Below are positions 1 to 8,574 of a stretch of DNA of 64,000 nucleotides, in pieces (positions within the stretch are counted from its first letter, which is position 1; each line of letters begins with the position of its first letter). The stretch is taken from positions 124,001-188,000 of the forward strand of contig NZ_JBHUDG010000002.1 in assembly GCF_042678145.1 (NCBI RefSeq), in the 5' to 3' direction. Source of the DNA: Pseudopedobacter beijingensis (GTDB lineage: Bacteria > Bacteroidota > Bacteroidia > Sphingobacteriales > Sphingobacteriaceae). The notes under the pieces are model-generated. The model did not search any database and had not been told where the DNA came from. It worked only from the letters and a program-made list of their open reading frames with translations. A program made the translations under genes and the position numbers.

Positions 1-316
1 AATTGTTGTAGTCTCTGGACGTCATCAGACCCATTTCATGTAGGTTTTCTGCAAATATGAAAGCATCCTCATAGATGGTTCTGTCCTGTACTACATTTTT
101 GGTATCGGCCTGTATATCTCTAATTTGCTGGAACCTGCTGTTCAGGAAATAAATCTGCAGATTAAAACTCCACCTTTTCATGTCGTTGTAAAAATCCTCC
201 AGATAAGGGTTGTTATCTACCGTTTCAAAAAGAGCCTCCCAATTATAGTTTTTGGCGAGCATTTCGGTAAGAGTGGTTTTTCCTGCACCAATATTACCTA
301 CAACAGCAATATGCAT
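1..316 (-). CDS. deoxynucleoside kinase, 3' part beyond window
   Basis: Phosphorylates deoxynucleosides with ATP in nucleotide salvage; a cytoplasmic enzyme. The translation from the ATG at 316 opens MHIAVVGNIGAGKTTL, a P-loop at residues 7-16. It continues through a region rich in aromatic and acidic residues typical of the dNK/dGK-dAK family, with DRTIYEDAFIFAE matching the family's DR(S/T) lid and substrate region. The gene runs off the left edge, so about 105 residues are seen. It lies 23 bp downstream of trpS on the same strand and is probably co-transcribed. Substrate preference (dA, dG or dC) cannot be told from this fragment. Confidence 0.88.
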   Translation of the reverse strand, partial: MHIAVVGNIGAGKTTLTEMLAKNYNWEALFETVDNNPYLEDFYNDMKRWSFNLQIYFLNSRFQQIRDIQADTKNVVQDRTIYEDAFIFAENLHEMGLMTSRDYNN

Positions 317-339
317 ATTTCCTGATCTTTTACTTTTTA

Positions 340-1335
340 TTAAAATGATTTGAAACCAATGATTTCTCTAACATCTTTAAGCGTTTTAGAAGCGCTTTCA
401 TGCGCTTTATCCGCACCTAATTTTGCTACTTTTCTAAGATAATCATTATCAGCAGAAATAGCAGTTATTTTTTCACGGATAGGTGTCGTAGAAATAACCA
501 TGTCTTCTGCCAATTGTTTTTTGAAATCGCCATATCTTATAGCGCAGGTATTGTACAGGTTTTCGAAATGGGCAAGCGTATCCGCAGTGGAAACCAGCTT
601 CATCAGATCAAACAGGTTTTGTATTTCCTGAGGCTTTTGTTGATTTTCTTCTGTGGGACCACCATCCGTTACTGCTTTCATTACCTTTTTTCGAATGGTT
701 TCTGGAGAATCCGAAAGATAAACAGCATTCATCTCACCTTCAGATTTTCCCATTTTCCCTTTTCCGTCTAAGCCAGGTATTTTTACCAGTTCGTTGGAAA
801 AGTTAAAAGCAAATGATTCTTTAAAATAGTCTACGTTATACATACGGTTGAAACGATTTCCGAAAGTACGGGTCATTTCAAGATGTTGTTCCTGGTCTTT
901 GCCTACAGGTACTTTAGTCGCATGGTGAATGAGTATATCACAAGCCATCAGTACGGGGTAAGTTAGCAAGCCTGCATTTACATTATCAGGGTTTGCTCTC
1001 ACTTTATCCTTAAAAGAAGTAGCCCTCTCCAGTTCGCCTAAATAGGCGTTCATATTCATGTATAAATATAACTCGGCAACTTCCGGTAAATCAGACTGAA
1101 CGTATATAGTCGATTTTTCAGGATCCAGTCCTGCAGCTAAATATTCAACCAATACATTGCGTACCGTTTCCTGAAGATTGTTTGGCGTAGGATGCGTGGT
1201 TAATGAATGTAAATCTGCGATAAAGAAAAAGCAGTTATACTGCTCCTGCATCTTTACAAAGTTATTTAAAGCACCGTAGTAATTTCCTAAATGCAGTTTT
1301 CCTGTCGATCTTATTCCGCTAACAACTGTTTCCAT
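340..1335 (-). CDS. trpS: tryptophanyl-tRNA synthetase
   Basis: Charges tRNA-Trp with tryptophan; class I synthetase. The 331-aa product has normal bacterial TrpRS length. The HIGH-type motif appears as HLGN at residues 15-18, and the KMSKS-type loop as KMGKS at 194-198. The start ATG at 1335 gives METVVSGIRSTGKLHLGNYYG, the usual family N-terminus. An element resembling a Bacteroidota -7 box (TACTTTCG on the minus strand, 1343-1350) lies just upstream, but no clear -33 was seen. The deoxynucleoside kinase gene follows directly on the same strand. Confidence 0.96.
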   Translation of the reverse strand: METVVSGIRSTGKLHLGNYYGALNNFVKMQEQYNCFFFIADLHSLTTHPTPNNLQETVRNVLVEYLAAGLDPEKSTIYVQSDLPEVAELYLYMNMNAYLGELERATSFKDKVRANPDNVNAGLLTYPVLMACDILIHHATKVPVGKDQEQHLEMTRTFGNRFNRMYNVDYFKESFAFNFSNELVKIPGLDGKGKMGKSEGEMNAVYLSDSPETIRKKVMKAVTDGGPTEENQQKPQEIQNLFDLMKLVSTADTLAHFENLYNTCAIRYGDFKKQLAEDMVISTTPIREKITAISADNDYLRKVAKLGADKAHESASKTLKDVREIIGFKSF

Positions 1336-1476
1336 AATGAGGCGAAAGTACGGAAAATTTATATTTTTGATTATATGAAACCGAGATGTTTGAATAAATG
1401 TTGACAGCTTTGCATCTACAAATATTTAAATGGGCCAGAGTTTATTTGCTTACCGTAAAAAGATAAAAACAGAAGA

Positions 1477-2211
1477 ATGAAAAGAAAACTTAGGGTTTTG
1501 CATAGGTATTATTACCTGTTTCAGCTGGCAGTTTGGTTTTTTATACTTTATCCTTTTCTGTATTTTTTTTCACAAAAAAAATCCCGTTACAAATCCCTTA
1601 ATTTTATTCGGAGAACAAATGCCTATATGGCGTCCCTTTTTTCGGGGATTATCTATAAAGTTCATTATAAAACAATATTAAACTGGGATAAAACCTATAT
1701 CTTTTGTGCTAACCATAGCTCTAACCTGGATATTTTTGCATTGAGCGCAACTTTAAAAGGGAATTATTTTTTTATGGGAAAGCATGAGCTGCTGGATAGT
1801 ATTTTTACCAGAAGGTATTTTCAGACCATCGATATTCCAGTAGATAGAGAAAGTAAAATTGGCGCATACAGAGCATTGAAAAAAGCAGAACAGCGTTTGC
1901 AGGATGGGTTAAGTCTGGTGATTTTTCCGGAAGGAGCCATAGAGGATCATTACCCGCCTCGCTTAATGCCCTTTAAAAACGGAACCTTTAAATTGGCTAT
2001 TGAAAACAAAGTGGCCATTGTTCCTGTTAGCCTAAGAAATAATTGGGAGTTATTATGGGATGATGGAAAGAAATATGGAAGTAAACCAGGTATTAGCCAT
2101 ATTTATGTTCACGAACCTATAGAAACAATCGGGTTGACATTAAAAGATGAAGAAAATCTTAAAAATAAAGTCTTTGAAATCGTACATTCGAAACTGAGTT
2201 ATAATAAGTAA
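1477..2211 (+). CDS. plsC: 1-acyl-sn-glycerol-3-phosphate acyltransferase
   Basis: Transfers an acyl chain to lysophosphatidic acid to give phosphatidic acid at the inner membrane. The 244-aa protein has an N-terminal hydrophobic anchor around residues 15-32, the catalytic NHSSNLD (NHx4D block) at 79-85, and the glycerol-phosphate-binding FPEGAI at 150-155. Both are diagnostic of the LPLAT/PlsC family. It is divergent from trpS and followed after 27 bp by gatC on the same strand. A close relative acting on other lysophospholipids (for example ornithine-lipid acyltransferase OlsA) cannot be excluded. Confidence 0.9.
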   Translation: MKRKLRVLHRYYYLFQLAVWFFILYPFLYFFSQKKSRYKSLNFIRRTNAYMASLFSGIIYKVHYKTILNWDKTYIFCANHSSNLDIFALSATLKGNYFFMGKHELLDSIFTRRYFQTIDIPVDRESKIGAYRALKKAEQRLQDGLSLVIFPEGAIEDHYPPRLMPFKNGTFKLAIENKVAIVPVSLRNNWELLWDDGKKYGSKPGISHIYVHEPIETIGLTLKDEENLKNKVFEIVHSKLSYNK

Positions 2212-2238
2212 TCAAGAGGTATTCTGGATTTAATAGTC

Positions 2239-2526
2239 ATGGAAATAGATAAGCAAACAGTAGAAAAAATAGCGCATTTGAGCAGATTGGAACTCAGTGA
2301 GGAAGAAAAGGAACGTTCAATTATCGAGTTAAATAAGATTTTGTCTTTTATGGACAAGCTGAACGAGGTAGATGTAACAGGCGTAGAACCCTTAATTCAT
2401 TTGAATGAAGAAATTAACGTGTTAAGGCCCGATAAAGTGGTGCAGGAAATTTCAAAAGAAGATGCGCTTTCTAATGCTCCGAAAAAGAATGATGACTATT
2501 TTATTGTTCCAAAAGTGATAAAATAG
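2239..2526 (+). CDS. gatC: Asp-tRNA(Asn)/Glu-tRNA(Gln) amidotransferase subunit C
   Basis: Small stabilising subunit of GatCAB, which amidates misacylated Glu-tRNA(Gln) or Asp-tRNA(Asn). The 95-aa product shows the GatC pattern: VEKIAHLSRLELSEEEKE near the N-terminus, the LNKILSFMDKLNEVDVTGVEPL core, and a LRPDKV turn. Length is normal. GatA and GatB are not in the window; gatC standing apart from gatAB is common in bacteria. It follows plsC by 27 bp and precedes the LolD-like ATPase. Confidence 0.95.
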   Translation: MEIDKQTVEKIAHLSRLELSEEEKERSIIELNKILSFMDKLNEVDVTGVEPLIHLNEEINVLRPDKVVQEISKEDALSNAPKKNDDYFIVPKVIK

Positions 2527-2601
2527 AGGCTTTTTGTAACATTTAGGTTAAAAGTTTAGTCAAATACATATTTGAAGCCTGTGAGGCACAGTATTTTTAA
2601 G

Positions 2602-3297
2602 ATGACGGAAGAAATCATTAAAATTAAAAACATAGGAAGAAAGTATGTCATTGGTACCGAAGTGATACATGCGCTTAACTCGGTAAGTCTGTCTATACAG
2701 AAAGGTGAATTTGTAGCTTTAATGGGGCCTTCGGGATCTGGAAAATCTACATTGATGAATATTTTGGGATGTTTGGACACGCCCAGTCAAGGCGATTACA
2801 TACTCAATGGTACCAATGTAAGTCACATGACGGAGAACCAATTGGCTAACATCAGAAACAAAGAAATAGGCTTCGTTTTCCAGACATTTAACCTGTTGCC
2901 GCGTTCATCGGCACTGGATAATGTGGCATTACCCTTGATTTATGCAGGTATAAATAAAAAAGAGAGAGATGAAAGAGCAACTCAAGCGCTTATTAATGTA
3001 GGACTGGAGCACCGCTTACACCATAGACCGAACGAACTTTCTGGCGGTCAGCGACAAAGAGTGGCTGTTGCCAGAGCTTTAATTAACAACCCTTCGATTA
3101 TACTGGCAGATGAACCTACCGGTAACCTGGATACCAAAACATCTATCGAAATTATGGGCTTACTGGAAAATATTCATTCGGGAGGCAATACCATCATTTT
3201 GGTGACCCATGAAGAAGATATAGCCCAACATGCTCACAGAATTGTAAGAATGCGAGATGGTTTGGTAGAAGACGATAGTTTAATCAAAAAAACTTAA
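2602..3297 (+). CDS. ABC transporter ATP-binding protein, LolD/MacB type
   Basis: ATPase subunit of a LolCDE/MacB-FtsE class transporter, acting on lipoproteins, peptides or cell-division substrates. The 231-aa product from the ATG at 2602 has Walker A GPSGSGKST (42-50), Q-loop VFQTFNLLPR, signature LSGGQRQRV, and Walker B ILADEPTGNLD. The GNLD after Walker B is typical of the LolD/MacB branch. An in-frame TTG at 2572 would add ten residues, but the ATG start gives the normal family N-terminus. No permease gene is adjacent, so the partner must be encoded elsewhere. Confidence 0.9.
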   Translation: MTEEIIKIKNIGRKYVIGTEVIHALNSVSLSIQKGEFVALMGPSGSGKSTLMNILGCLDTPSQGDYILNGTNVSHMTENQLANIRNKEIGFVFQTFNLLPRSSALDNVALPLIYAGINKKERDERATQALINVGLEHRLHHRPNELSGGQRQRVAVARALINNPSIILADEPTGNLDTKTSIEIMGLLENIHSGGNTIILVTHEEDIAQHAHRIVRMRDGLVEDDSLIKKT

Positions 3298-3396
3298 TTT
3301 ATTTGCGGTCGTAAATGATTTGAAAGAAATACAGGTGTTGTTTGCCACCTCATGGTAGACCTCATACTGCTTAAATTAAAAGTTTATTTAGCATAG

Positions 3397-3948
3397 ATGA
3401 AGATTTATACAAAGACGGGAGATAAAGGGCAAACCTCATTGATTGGAGGAACCCGTGTCTCTAAATCTGATCTAAGGATAGAAGCTTATGGAACAATAGA
3501 CGAGTTGAATAGCTATATCGGTTTGATTAGAGATCAGGAACAAATTGATCATCATACTAAGGAATTACTGAAGGAAATTCAGGATCGGTTATTTACTATT
3601 GGTGCGATATTGGCTACCGATCCGGAAAAGGGGCATAAGAAACTCCCGGATTTAAGGGAAGAAGATGTTTTATTATTGGAAACAGAGATGGATAAAGCTT
3701 CTGAAAAATTACCTGTATTAAAACATTTTGTACTTCCCGGAGGTTTTGCTGCATCATCATTTTGTCATCTGGCAAGATGTGTGTGTCGTAGAGCCGAACG
3801 TTTGGTGGTTGGTTTAGCAGAAGTTTCACCGGTAGAGGATATTGTTATAAAGTATCTTAACAGACTTTCTGACTATATTTTTGTACTTTCGAGAAAATTG
3901 AATATAGATAACGGTATAGAAGAAAATAAATGGATTCCTAGAATATAA
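3397..3948 (+). CDS. ATP:cob(I)alamin adenosyltransferase, PduO type
   Basis: Transfers the 5'-deoxyadenosyl group of ATP to cob(I)alamin to make adenosylcobalamin. The 183-aa product begins MKIYTKTGDKGQTSLIGG, the ATP-binding N-terminal signature of the PduO/MMAB family. It also carries EAYGTIDELNSYIG and the C-terminal block RAERLVVGLAEVSP followed by YLNRLSDYIFVLSRKLN. The family is a trimeric helical bundle. No other B12 genes are near, so the window does not show whether the organism makes or salvages corrinoids. Confidence 0.94.
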   Translation: MKIYTKTGDKGQTSLIGGTRVSKSDLRIEAYGTIDELNSYIGLIRDQEQIDHHTKELLKEIQDRLFTIGAILATDPEKGHKKLPDLREEDVLLLETEMDKASEKLPVLKHFVLPGGFAASSFCHLARCVCRRAERLVVGLAEVSPVEDIVIKYLNRLSDYIFVLSRKLNIDNGIEENKWIPRI

Positions 3949-4020
3949 AAATGTGGATAACTTTTTTAGGAACTTTTAAATATTAAATTAGTTTTGCGAA
4001 TAAATTAAAATTCTAAATAT

Positions 4021-4242
4021 ATGTATTGGACGTTAGAGTTAGCATCACATTTAGAGGATGCACCATGGCCTGCTACTAAAGATGAGTTAATAGATTATGG
4101 TATCCGTTCTGGTGCTCCTGTGGAAGTTATAGAGAACTTACAGGCATTGGAAGATGATGGAGAACCATACGAAAATATAGAGGAGATTTGGCCAGATTAT
4201 CCGACTAAAGACGACTTCTTCTTTAATGAAGATGAGTATTAG
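4021..4242 (+). CDS. DUF2795-type small acidic protein
   Basis: A 73-aa acidic protein of unknown function. The sequence (MYWTLELASHLEDAPWPATK, then a DELIDYGIRSGAPVEVIENL helix and an acidic C-terminal tail) matches the small DUF2795-like protein found in many Bacteroidota. The helical middle with PWPATKDEL resembles the DUF2795 fold. A -7-like element TAGTTTTG lies at 3989-3996, 24 nt before the ATG, with no convincing -33 TTTG. Function unknown; recognition is from family memory, not a search. Confidence 0.85.
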   Translation: MYWTLELASHLEDAPWPATKDELIDYGIRSGAPVEVIENLQALEDDGEPYENIEEIWPDYPTKDDFFFNEDEY

Positions 4243-4408
4243 GCAAGGAATCTTAAACATTCATTTTAGCCACAAGGTACATCACAAGATGTCAGGTGAT
4301 TGTCTGAAAAGAAGGTTTTTTAAAGTCGAAGTGTAGGTCATTTCGGTGACTTAACAGAGTTTATTCCGATTTGTTGGAGAAAACTTGAAGCTTTTTGAGA
4401 AAGTTTTG

Positions 4409-4429
4409 GACTTCGCTCAGGCTGGCAGT
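4409..4429. repeat. short dispersed intergenic repeat, copy 1
   Basis: The stretch around gacttcgctcaggctggcag resembles the (a/g)actacgctcgggatgaca intergenic repeat scattered in many Bacteroidota genomes. A better copy lies at 5137-5166 on the other side of msrB. No coding potential is seen. Confidence 0.4.
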
Positions 4430-4475
4430 AACCTTTTAGACGTTTCCTTTTTTGATTGCTGTACTTTGTGGCTTT

Positions 4476-4938
4476 TCACTTTTTGTGGTTTTTAGAGCTG
4501 TCAGCTCTAAAACTCAATGAAATAGAGTTGACACAATGTCTGGTGTTTTTATAAGTGAAATTCTCACCATAAAATACATGACCCAGGTGAGCCTTGCACT
4601 GAGTGCAAATGATTTCTATCCGTCGTCCGTCTACATCCGGAATTCGTGTAACAGCCCCTCGTATTTCCTCATCAAAACTAGGCCAGCCAATCAGCATCAA
4701 ACTTGTTGGAAGAACGATATAACGGAGCATTACATCTTTTACAAAGGTATGTGCCCTGTTGTTTATGGTATAAGTATTTGCCAGAGTAAGGAGCTTCTGT
4801 ACCTTTGTTAACTATTATCCGTTCTTCCTCTTTAGTGAGATTGTTGTAAGCTGATTGTTTTTCGTTAGCAGGTGTTTTATCCTGTGCACAGGCGTTCAGG
4901 CCTATACCTAACAGCAAAAAATAAAAGAATAGTCGCAT
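4476..4938 (-). pseudogene. msrB: peptide-methionine (R)-S-oxide reductase MsrB, frameshifted lipoprotein
   Basis: MsrB reduces methionine-R-sulfoxide in proteins. The ATG at 4938 gives a lipoprotein signal (MRLFFYFLLLGIGLNAC, Cys17), so the product would be exported. The N-terminal part carries the first zinc CxxC (CKRC) and YRSSNKFDAD. That frame ends at a TAG near 4679, just where the family has CGWPSFDEE. The remainder, GWPSFDEE, the second zinc CxxC (CTQC), HLGHVF and catalytic TRHCVNS, continues in another frame to the stop at 4476. Restoring two bases (GATT to GATTGT before GGC, near 4687-4692) rejoins the frames and restores the conserved Cys before GWPSF. It is either a pseudogene or a base-call error. 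Confidence 0.85.
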
Positions 4939-5136
4939 CGCTTTTATATTCCAATCAAATAACAAAGTTAACGTATAAAAAATGGAAACGGTATTTCTTT
5001 ACTGAAACTTATCAGAAGATGGAGGTACAGGAACAGAAGGAAAGAAAAAAGAAAAGGAGTTGTATGAAAAATAAAAACGTTGTCATTTCAGTGAGTACAG
5101 CAAAGAGAAAACTCTTCTCTAAGTATTTCTGAAAAA

Positions 5137-5166
5137 GATCCCTCAACTACGTTCGGGATGACAAGG
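5137..5166. repeat. short dispersed intergenic repeat, copy 2
   Basis: The segment agatccctcaactacgttc followed by gggatgacaag is the recognisable form of a Bacteroidota intergenic repeat and is related to the 4409-4429 copy. It is flanked by a small inverted repeat agagaa/ttctct at 5104-5120. It sits downstream of sucD (minus strand) and may lie in its 3' UTR. Confidence 0.45.
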
Positions 5167-5211
5167 TCCTTTTAATACAACCCCTTTCTGATAAAATATT
5201 TTAAAGAACAG

Positions 5212-6084
5212 TTATTTACCTAATAATTTAGCCATAGCAGCACCAATCTCTGCCGGGCTTTCTACTACAGTAATACCACATTCTCTCATAATTTTCATTT
5301 TAGAAGCAGCAGTATCATCTGCGCCACCAACAATAGCACCCGCATGGCCCATTCTACGTCCCGGAGGCGCAGTTTGACCAGCAATAAAGCCCACTACAGG
5401 TTTAGTGCCATGTTCTTTAATCCAATGAGCAGCCTCAGCCTCCATTCCACCACCAATCTCACCAATCATGATGATACCGTGGGTCTCAGGATCGTTCATT
5501 AATAATTCTACAGCTTCTTTAGTAGGAGTTCCAATAATAGGGTCACCACCAATACCTATAGCAGTAGTAATACCTAAACCAGCTTTTACTACCTGGTCTA
5601 CCGCTTCATAAGTTAAAGTACCAGATTTAGAAACTACACCTACGTTACCTTTTTTGAAGATAAATCCAGGCATAATACCAATTTTGGCCTCGTCAGCGGT
5701 GATAATACCCGGACAGTTAGGTCCAATTAAACGGCAATTTTTATCGCTGATGTATTCTTTAACCTGAATCATATCTTTTGTAGGGATACCTTCAGTAATA
5801 CAAACAATTACTTTAATACCAGCCTCTGCAGCTTCCATAATAGCATCTGCAGCAAATGCCGGAGGTACGAAAATAATGGATACATCTGCACCCGTTTTTT
5901 CTACCGCATCTTTTACAGTATTAAAAACAGGTTTGTCTAGGTGTGTTTGACCACCTTTACCCGGCGTAACACCTCCAACAACATTGGTTCCATATTCGAT
6001 CATTTGGGTAGCATGGTAAGTACCCTCGTTACCGGTAAAACCCTGAACAATAACTTTTGAATCTTTATTTACAAGTACACTCAT
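5212..6084 (-). CDS. sucD: succinate-CoA ligase, alpha subunit
   Basis: Alpha subunit of succinyl-CoA synthetase in the TCA cycle. The 290-aa product has normal length. It has the CoA-binding Rossmann N-terminus (VIVQGFTGNEGTYHATQMIEYGT), the ligase motif IGPNCPGII, and GRRMGHAGAIVGG, whose His is the phospho-His active site. The start ATG at 6084 lies 19 nt after a textbook Bacteroidota promoter. sucC is not adjacent; separation of sucC and sucD is usual in this group. sucAB are 10 kb away. Confidence 0.97.
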   Translation of the reverse strand: MSVLVNKDSKVIVQGFTGNEGTYHATQMIEYGTNVVGGVTPGKGGQTHLDKPVFNTVKDAVEKTGADVSIIFVPPAFAADAIMEAAEAGIKVIVCITEGIPTKDMIQVKEYISDKNCRLIGPNCPGIITADEAKIGIMPGFIFKKGNVGVVSKSGTLTYEAVDQVVKAGLGITTAIGIGGDPIIGTPTKEAVELLMNDPETHGIIMIGEIGGGMEAEAAHWIKEHGTKPVVGFIAGQTAPPGRRMGHAGAIVGGADDTAASKMKIMRECGITVVESPAEIGAAMAKLLGK

Positions 6085-6103
6085 GGTTGAATTTTTGTAT
6101 GGG

Positions 6104-6134
6104 CAAAACTAAGATAATCGCATTGAATACCAAA
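6104..6134 (-). promoter_or_regulatory. Bacteroidota-type promoter of sucD
   Basis: Read on the minus strand: -33 TTTG (6131-6134), a 19-bp spacer, then -7 TAGTTTTG (6104-6111), a perfect match to TAnnTTTG. The sucD ATG follows 19 nt downstream of the -7 box. Confidence 0.7.
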
Positions 6135-6217
6135 AGATTTCTAAGAATAATGCGAAGAAGTGGGATTTACATGACCAACCTTATTAGTTCATAGTCCATT
6201 GTTCATAGTCGATAGTT

Positions 6218-6465
6218 CATCATTTCAAACATTAAGCATTAAAAACTCAACATTCTAATCCATTCATCATTCATAGTTAATAAAGCTAGGAGTCTGATAG
6301 TTCATAGTTAAGGATAATTCATCATTCATAGCTTAATAGTCCATCATTTCAAACATTAAGCATTAAAAACTCAACATTCTAATCCATTCATCATTCATAG
6401 TTAATAAAGCTGGAAGTCTGATAGTTCATAGTTAAGAATAGTTCATCATTCATAGTTTAATAATT
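6218..6465. repeat. tandem direct repeat, two units of 124 bp
   Basis: Unit 1 (6218-6341) and unit 2 (6342-6465) are nearly identical, both starting catcatttcaaacattaagc. They differ at a few positions (for example ctagg/ctgga). Each unit is itself built from degenerate ttcatagtt/ttcatcatt words, which also occur at 6186-6217. There is no ORF. The 6085-6479 gap between sucD and rsmI otherwise contains only the sucD promoter. Confidence 0.85.
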
Positions 6466-6479
6466 CAATCACTTAATAA

Positions 6480-7151
6480 CTAACTACCCGCCAGGCAAAT
6501 CACAAATTCACCTTTCACGGTTCCATTCATAAAATGCTGTTTCACTTCAAGTAGGCTTCCCCTTACTGTCTCCTCGTACATTTTAGTTAATTCCCTGGAA
6601 ACAGAAACTTGTCTGTCCTCCCCAAAATATTCGATAAATTCATCCAACGATTTAAGTAAGCGGTGCGGCGATTCATAGAAAATCATAGTTCTTTTTTCAG
6701 ATGCCAATTCTTTTAATCGGGTTTGCCTTCCCTTTTTGACAGGTAAAAAACCTTCAAAAACAAAACGATCATTGGGAAGTCCCGAGTTTACCAATGCCGG
6801 TACAAATGCAGTTGCCCCCGGTAGGCATTCTATCTCGATCTCATTCTTTATGGCCTCTCTGCTAAGCAAATATCCCGGATCTGATATTGCAGGAGTACCC
6901 GCATCAGAAATCAATGCTATAATTTTTCCCTCATTCAGGAATCTGATGATCTCGTTAACAGCCTTATGCTCATTATGCTGATGATGAGAGAATAATTTCT
7001 TATCTATACCAAAATGCTTAAGCATGGGCGACGAGTTTCTGGTGTCCTCTGCTAAGATAATGTCGGCCTCTTTCAATACTTTTACCGCTCTGAATGTCAT
7101 ATCGTCTAAATTGCCAATAGGCGTGGGTACCAGGTATAGTTTTCCTTTCAT
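6480..7151 (-). CDS. rsmI: 16S rRNA (cytidine1402-2'-O)-methyltransferase
   Basis: SAM-dependent 2'-O-methylation of C1402 in the ribosomal decoding centre. The 223-aa product has the tetrapyrrole-methylase fold signature: LYLVPTPIGNLDDMTFRA near the N-terminus, ILAEDTRNS, then ALISDAGTPAISDPGYLL and FYESPHRL. It is about 60 residues shorter than the E. coli protein and lacks the C-terminal extension, as is common in Bacteroidota. It is divergent from serS across a repetitive spacer. Confidence 0.94.
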   Translation of the reverse strand: MKGKLYLVPTPIGNLDDMTFRAVKVLKEADIILAEDTRNSSPMLKHFGIDKKLFSHHQHNEHKAVNEIIRFLNEGKIIALISDAGTPAISDPGYLLSREAIKNEIEIECLPGATAFVPALVNSGLPNDRFVFEGFLPVKKGRQTRLKELASEKRTMIFYESPHRLLKSLDEFIEYFGEDRQVSVSRELTKMYEETVRGSLLEVKQHFMNGTVKGEFVICLAGS

Positions 7152-7157
7152 ATTACT

Positions 7158-7260
7158 GTCGTTGCTCGTTTGTCGTTCATCGTCTCTCGTTTATCGTCTG
7201 CCGTTCATCGAACAACAAACAACGAATAACGAACATCGAAAGACGAATATCGAACAACGA
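7158..7260. repeat. quasi-palindromic TCGTT/AACGA repeat block
   Basis: The left half is built of tcgtt/tcatcg words and the right half of their complements (cgaacaac, gaataacg, cgaaagacg). The whole 100-bp block could fold back on itself imperfectly. It separates the start of rsmI (7151) from the serS promoter region. Looks like a word-based intergenic repeat; no coding potential. Confidence 0.6.
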
Positions 7261-7301
7261 AAAAACAAATTTAAATTCTATTTTTGTCAAAAAAACAAAA
7301 T

Positions 7302-8573
7302 ATGCTGCAAGTTAATTATATCCGCGAAAATAGAGCGCATGTCCTTGAACGTTTAAGTGTAAGAAATTTTGGTCAGCCCGAATTGGTAGACGAAATTATA
7401 GCTATAGATGAAAAGAGACGTTCTACGCAATCGCAGGGAGATGCATTACAGGCAGAAGCAAATGCCGCAGCTAAAAAAATAGGCGAGTTAATGAAAGCTG
7501 GCCAAAGAGAAGAAGCAGAAGCCATAAAAGCCAAAACTACGGCTGCAAAAGATGATATTAAAAGGCTAAGCGAAGAGTTAGCGGCATTAGAACAGGAAAT
7601 GCATGATAAGATTGTGCAGTTACCTAATCTTCCGCACTCATCTGTTCCAAAAGGTATTGCTGCTGAAGACAACGAAGTGGTATTAACCCATGGCGAAGCC
7701 CCTGATTTACCAGAAAATGCACAAGCCCATTGGGACTTGGCTGCAAAATACGATCTGATAGACTTTGAATTAGGTACTAAAATTACCGGAGCAGGTTTCC
7801 CTGTATATAAAGGTAAAGGTGCAAAGTTACAACGCGCACTCATTAACTTTTTTTTAGCAGAAGCTGATAAAGCAGGCTACGAAGAAATGATGGTACCTCA
7901 TCTGGTAAACGAAGCCTCAGGTTTTGGAACCGGACAATTACCAGATAAAGAAGGACAAATGTATTTTGTAGGATTGGATAATTTATATCTAATACCTACC
8001 GCAGAGGTACCTATTACCAATCTTTATAGAGACGTAATTTTAAAAGAAGAGCAACTTCCTGTAAAGAACTGTGGGTATACCCCCTGTTTCAGAAGAGAAG
8101 CTGGTTCTTACGGAGCCCATGTAAGAGGTTTAAATCGTTTGCATCAATTTGATAAGGTAGAGATTGTACAGGTGGTACATCCGTCTCAATCTTATGATGT
8201 GTTGGAGCAAATGAGCTTACATGTACAAGGTCTACTCCAAAAATTAGGTTTGCACTATAGGGTGTTAAGATTATGTGGCGGTGATATGGGATTCACATCT
8301 GCCTTAACCTATGATATGGAAGTTTGGAGTGCTGCGCAGCAACGCTGGTTAGAAGTTTCTTCTGTATCTAACTTTGAAACTTACCAGTCTAACCGTCTGA
8401 AATTACGCTTTAAAGGAAATGAAGGCAAACCACAATTGGCGCATACCTTAAACGGTAGTGCTTTAGCTTTACCCAGAATTTTAGCTTCTATATTGGAAAA
8501 TAATCAGACAGAAGATGGAATTAGAGTACCAGAGGTGCTAATCCCTTATGTAGGATTTGATATTATTAAATAG
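7302..8573 (+). CDS. serS: seryl-tRNA synthetase
   Basis: Charges tRNA-Ser (and tRNA-Sec where present). The 423-aa product from the ATG at 7302 (MLQVNYIRENRAHVLERLS) has the long N-terminal coiled-coil arm (about residues 25-100). It has the class II core: motif 2 FRREAGSYGAHVRGLNRLHQF and motif 3 LNGSALALPRILASILEN. A TTG at 7284 would add six residues, but that codon lies in a -7-like box TATTTTTG (7279-7286), so the ATG is preferred. The gene ends in a strong hairpin. Confidence 0.96.
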   Translation: MLQVNYIRENRAHVLERLSVRNFGQPELVDEIIAIDEKRRSTQSQGDALQAEANAAAKKIGELMKAGQREEAEAIKAKTTAAKDDIKRLSEELAALEQEMHDKIVQLPNLPHSSVPKGIAAEDNEVVLTHGEAPDLPENAQAHWDLAAKYDLIDFELGTKITGAGFPVYKGKGAKLQRALINFFLAEADKAGYEEMMVPHLVNEASGFGTGQLPDKEGQMYFVGLDNLYLIPTAEVPITNLYRDVILKEEQLPVKNCGYTPCFRREAGSYGAHVRGLNRLHQFDKVEIVQVVHPSQSYDVLEQMSLHVQGLLQKLGLHYRVLRLCGGDMGFTSALTYDMEVWSAAQQRWLEVSSVSNFETYQSNRLKLRFKGNEGKPQLAHTLNGSALALPRILASILENNQTEDGIRVPEVLIPYVGFDIIK

Positions 8574-8574
8574 T

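Noticed and set aside
4476..4938. Programmed frameshifting of msrB
   Set aside because: There is no slippery heptamer or downstream structure at the break, and the defect fits a simple two-base loss that also removes a conserved Cys.
4872..5132. 86-aa plus-strand frame rich in Lys, Arg and Glu
   Set aside because: It runs antisense to the msrB N-terminus and into the intergenic repeat, with no motif or promoter.
6218..6465. Possible CRISPR array
   Set aside because: Only two adjacent units of 124 bp, no regular short repeats with unique spacers.
7373..7843. 156-aa minus-strand frame inside serS
   Set aside because: It is a shadow frame antisense to the serS coiled-coil, with no independent features.
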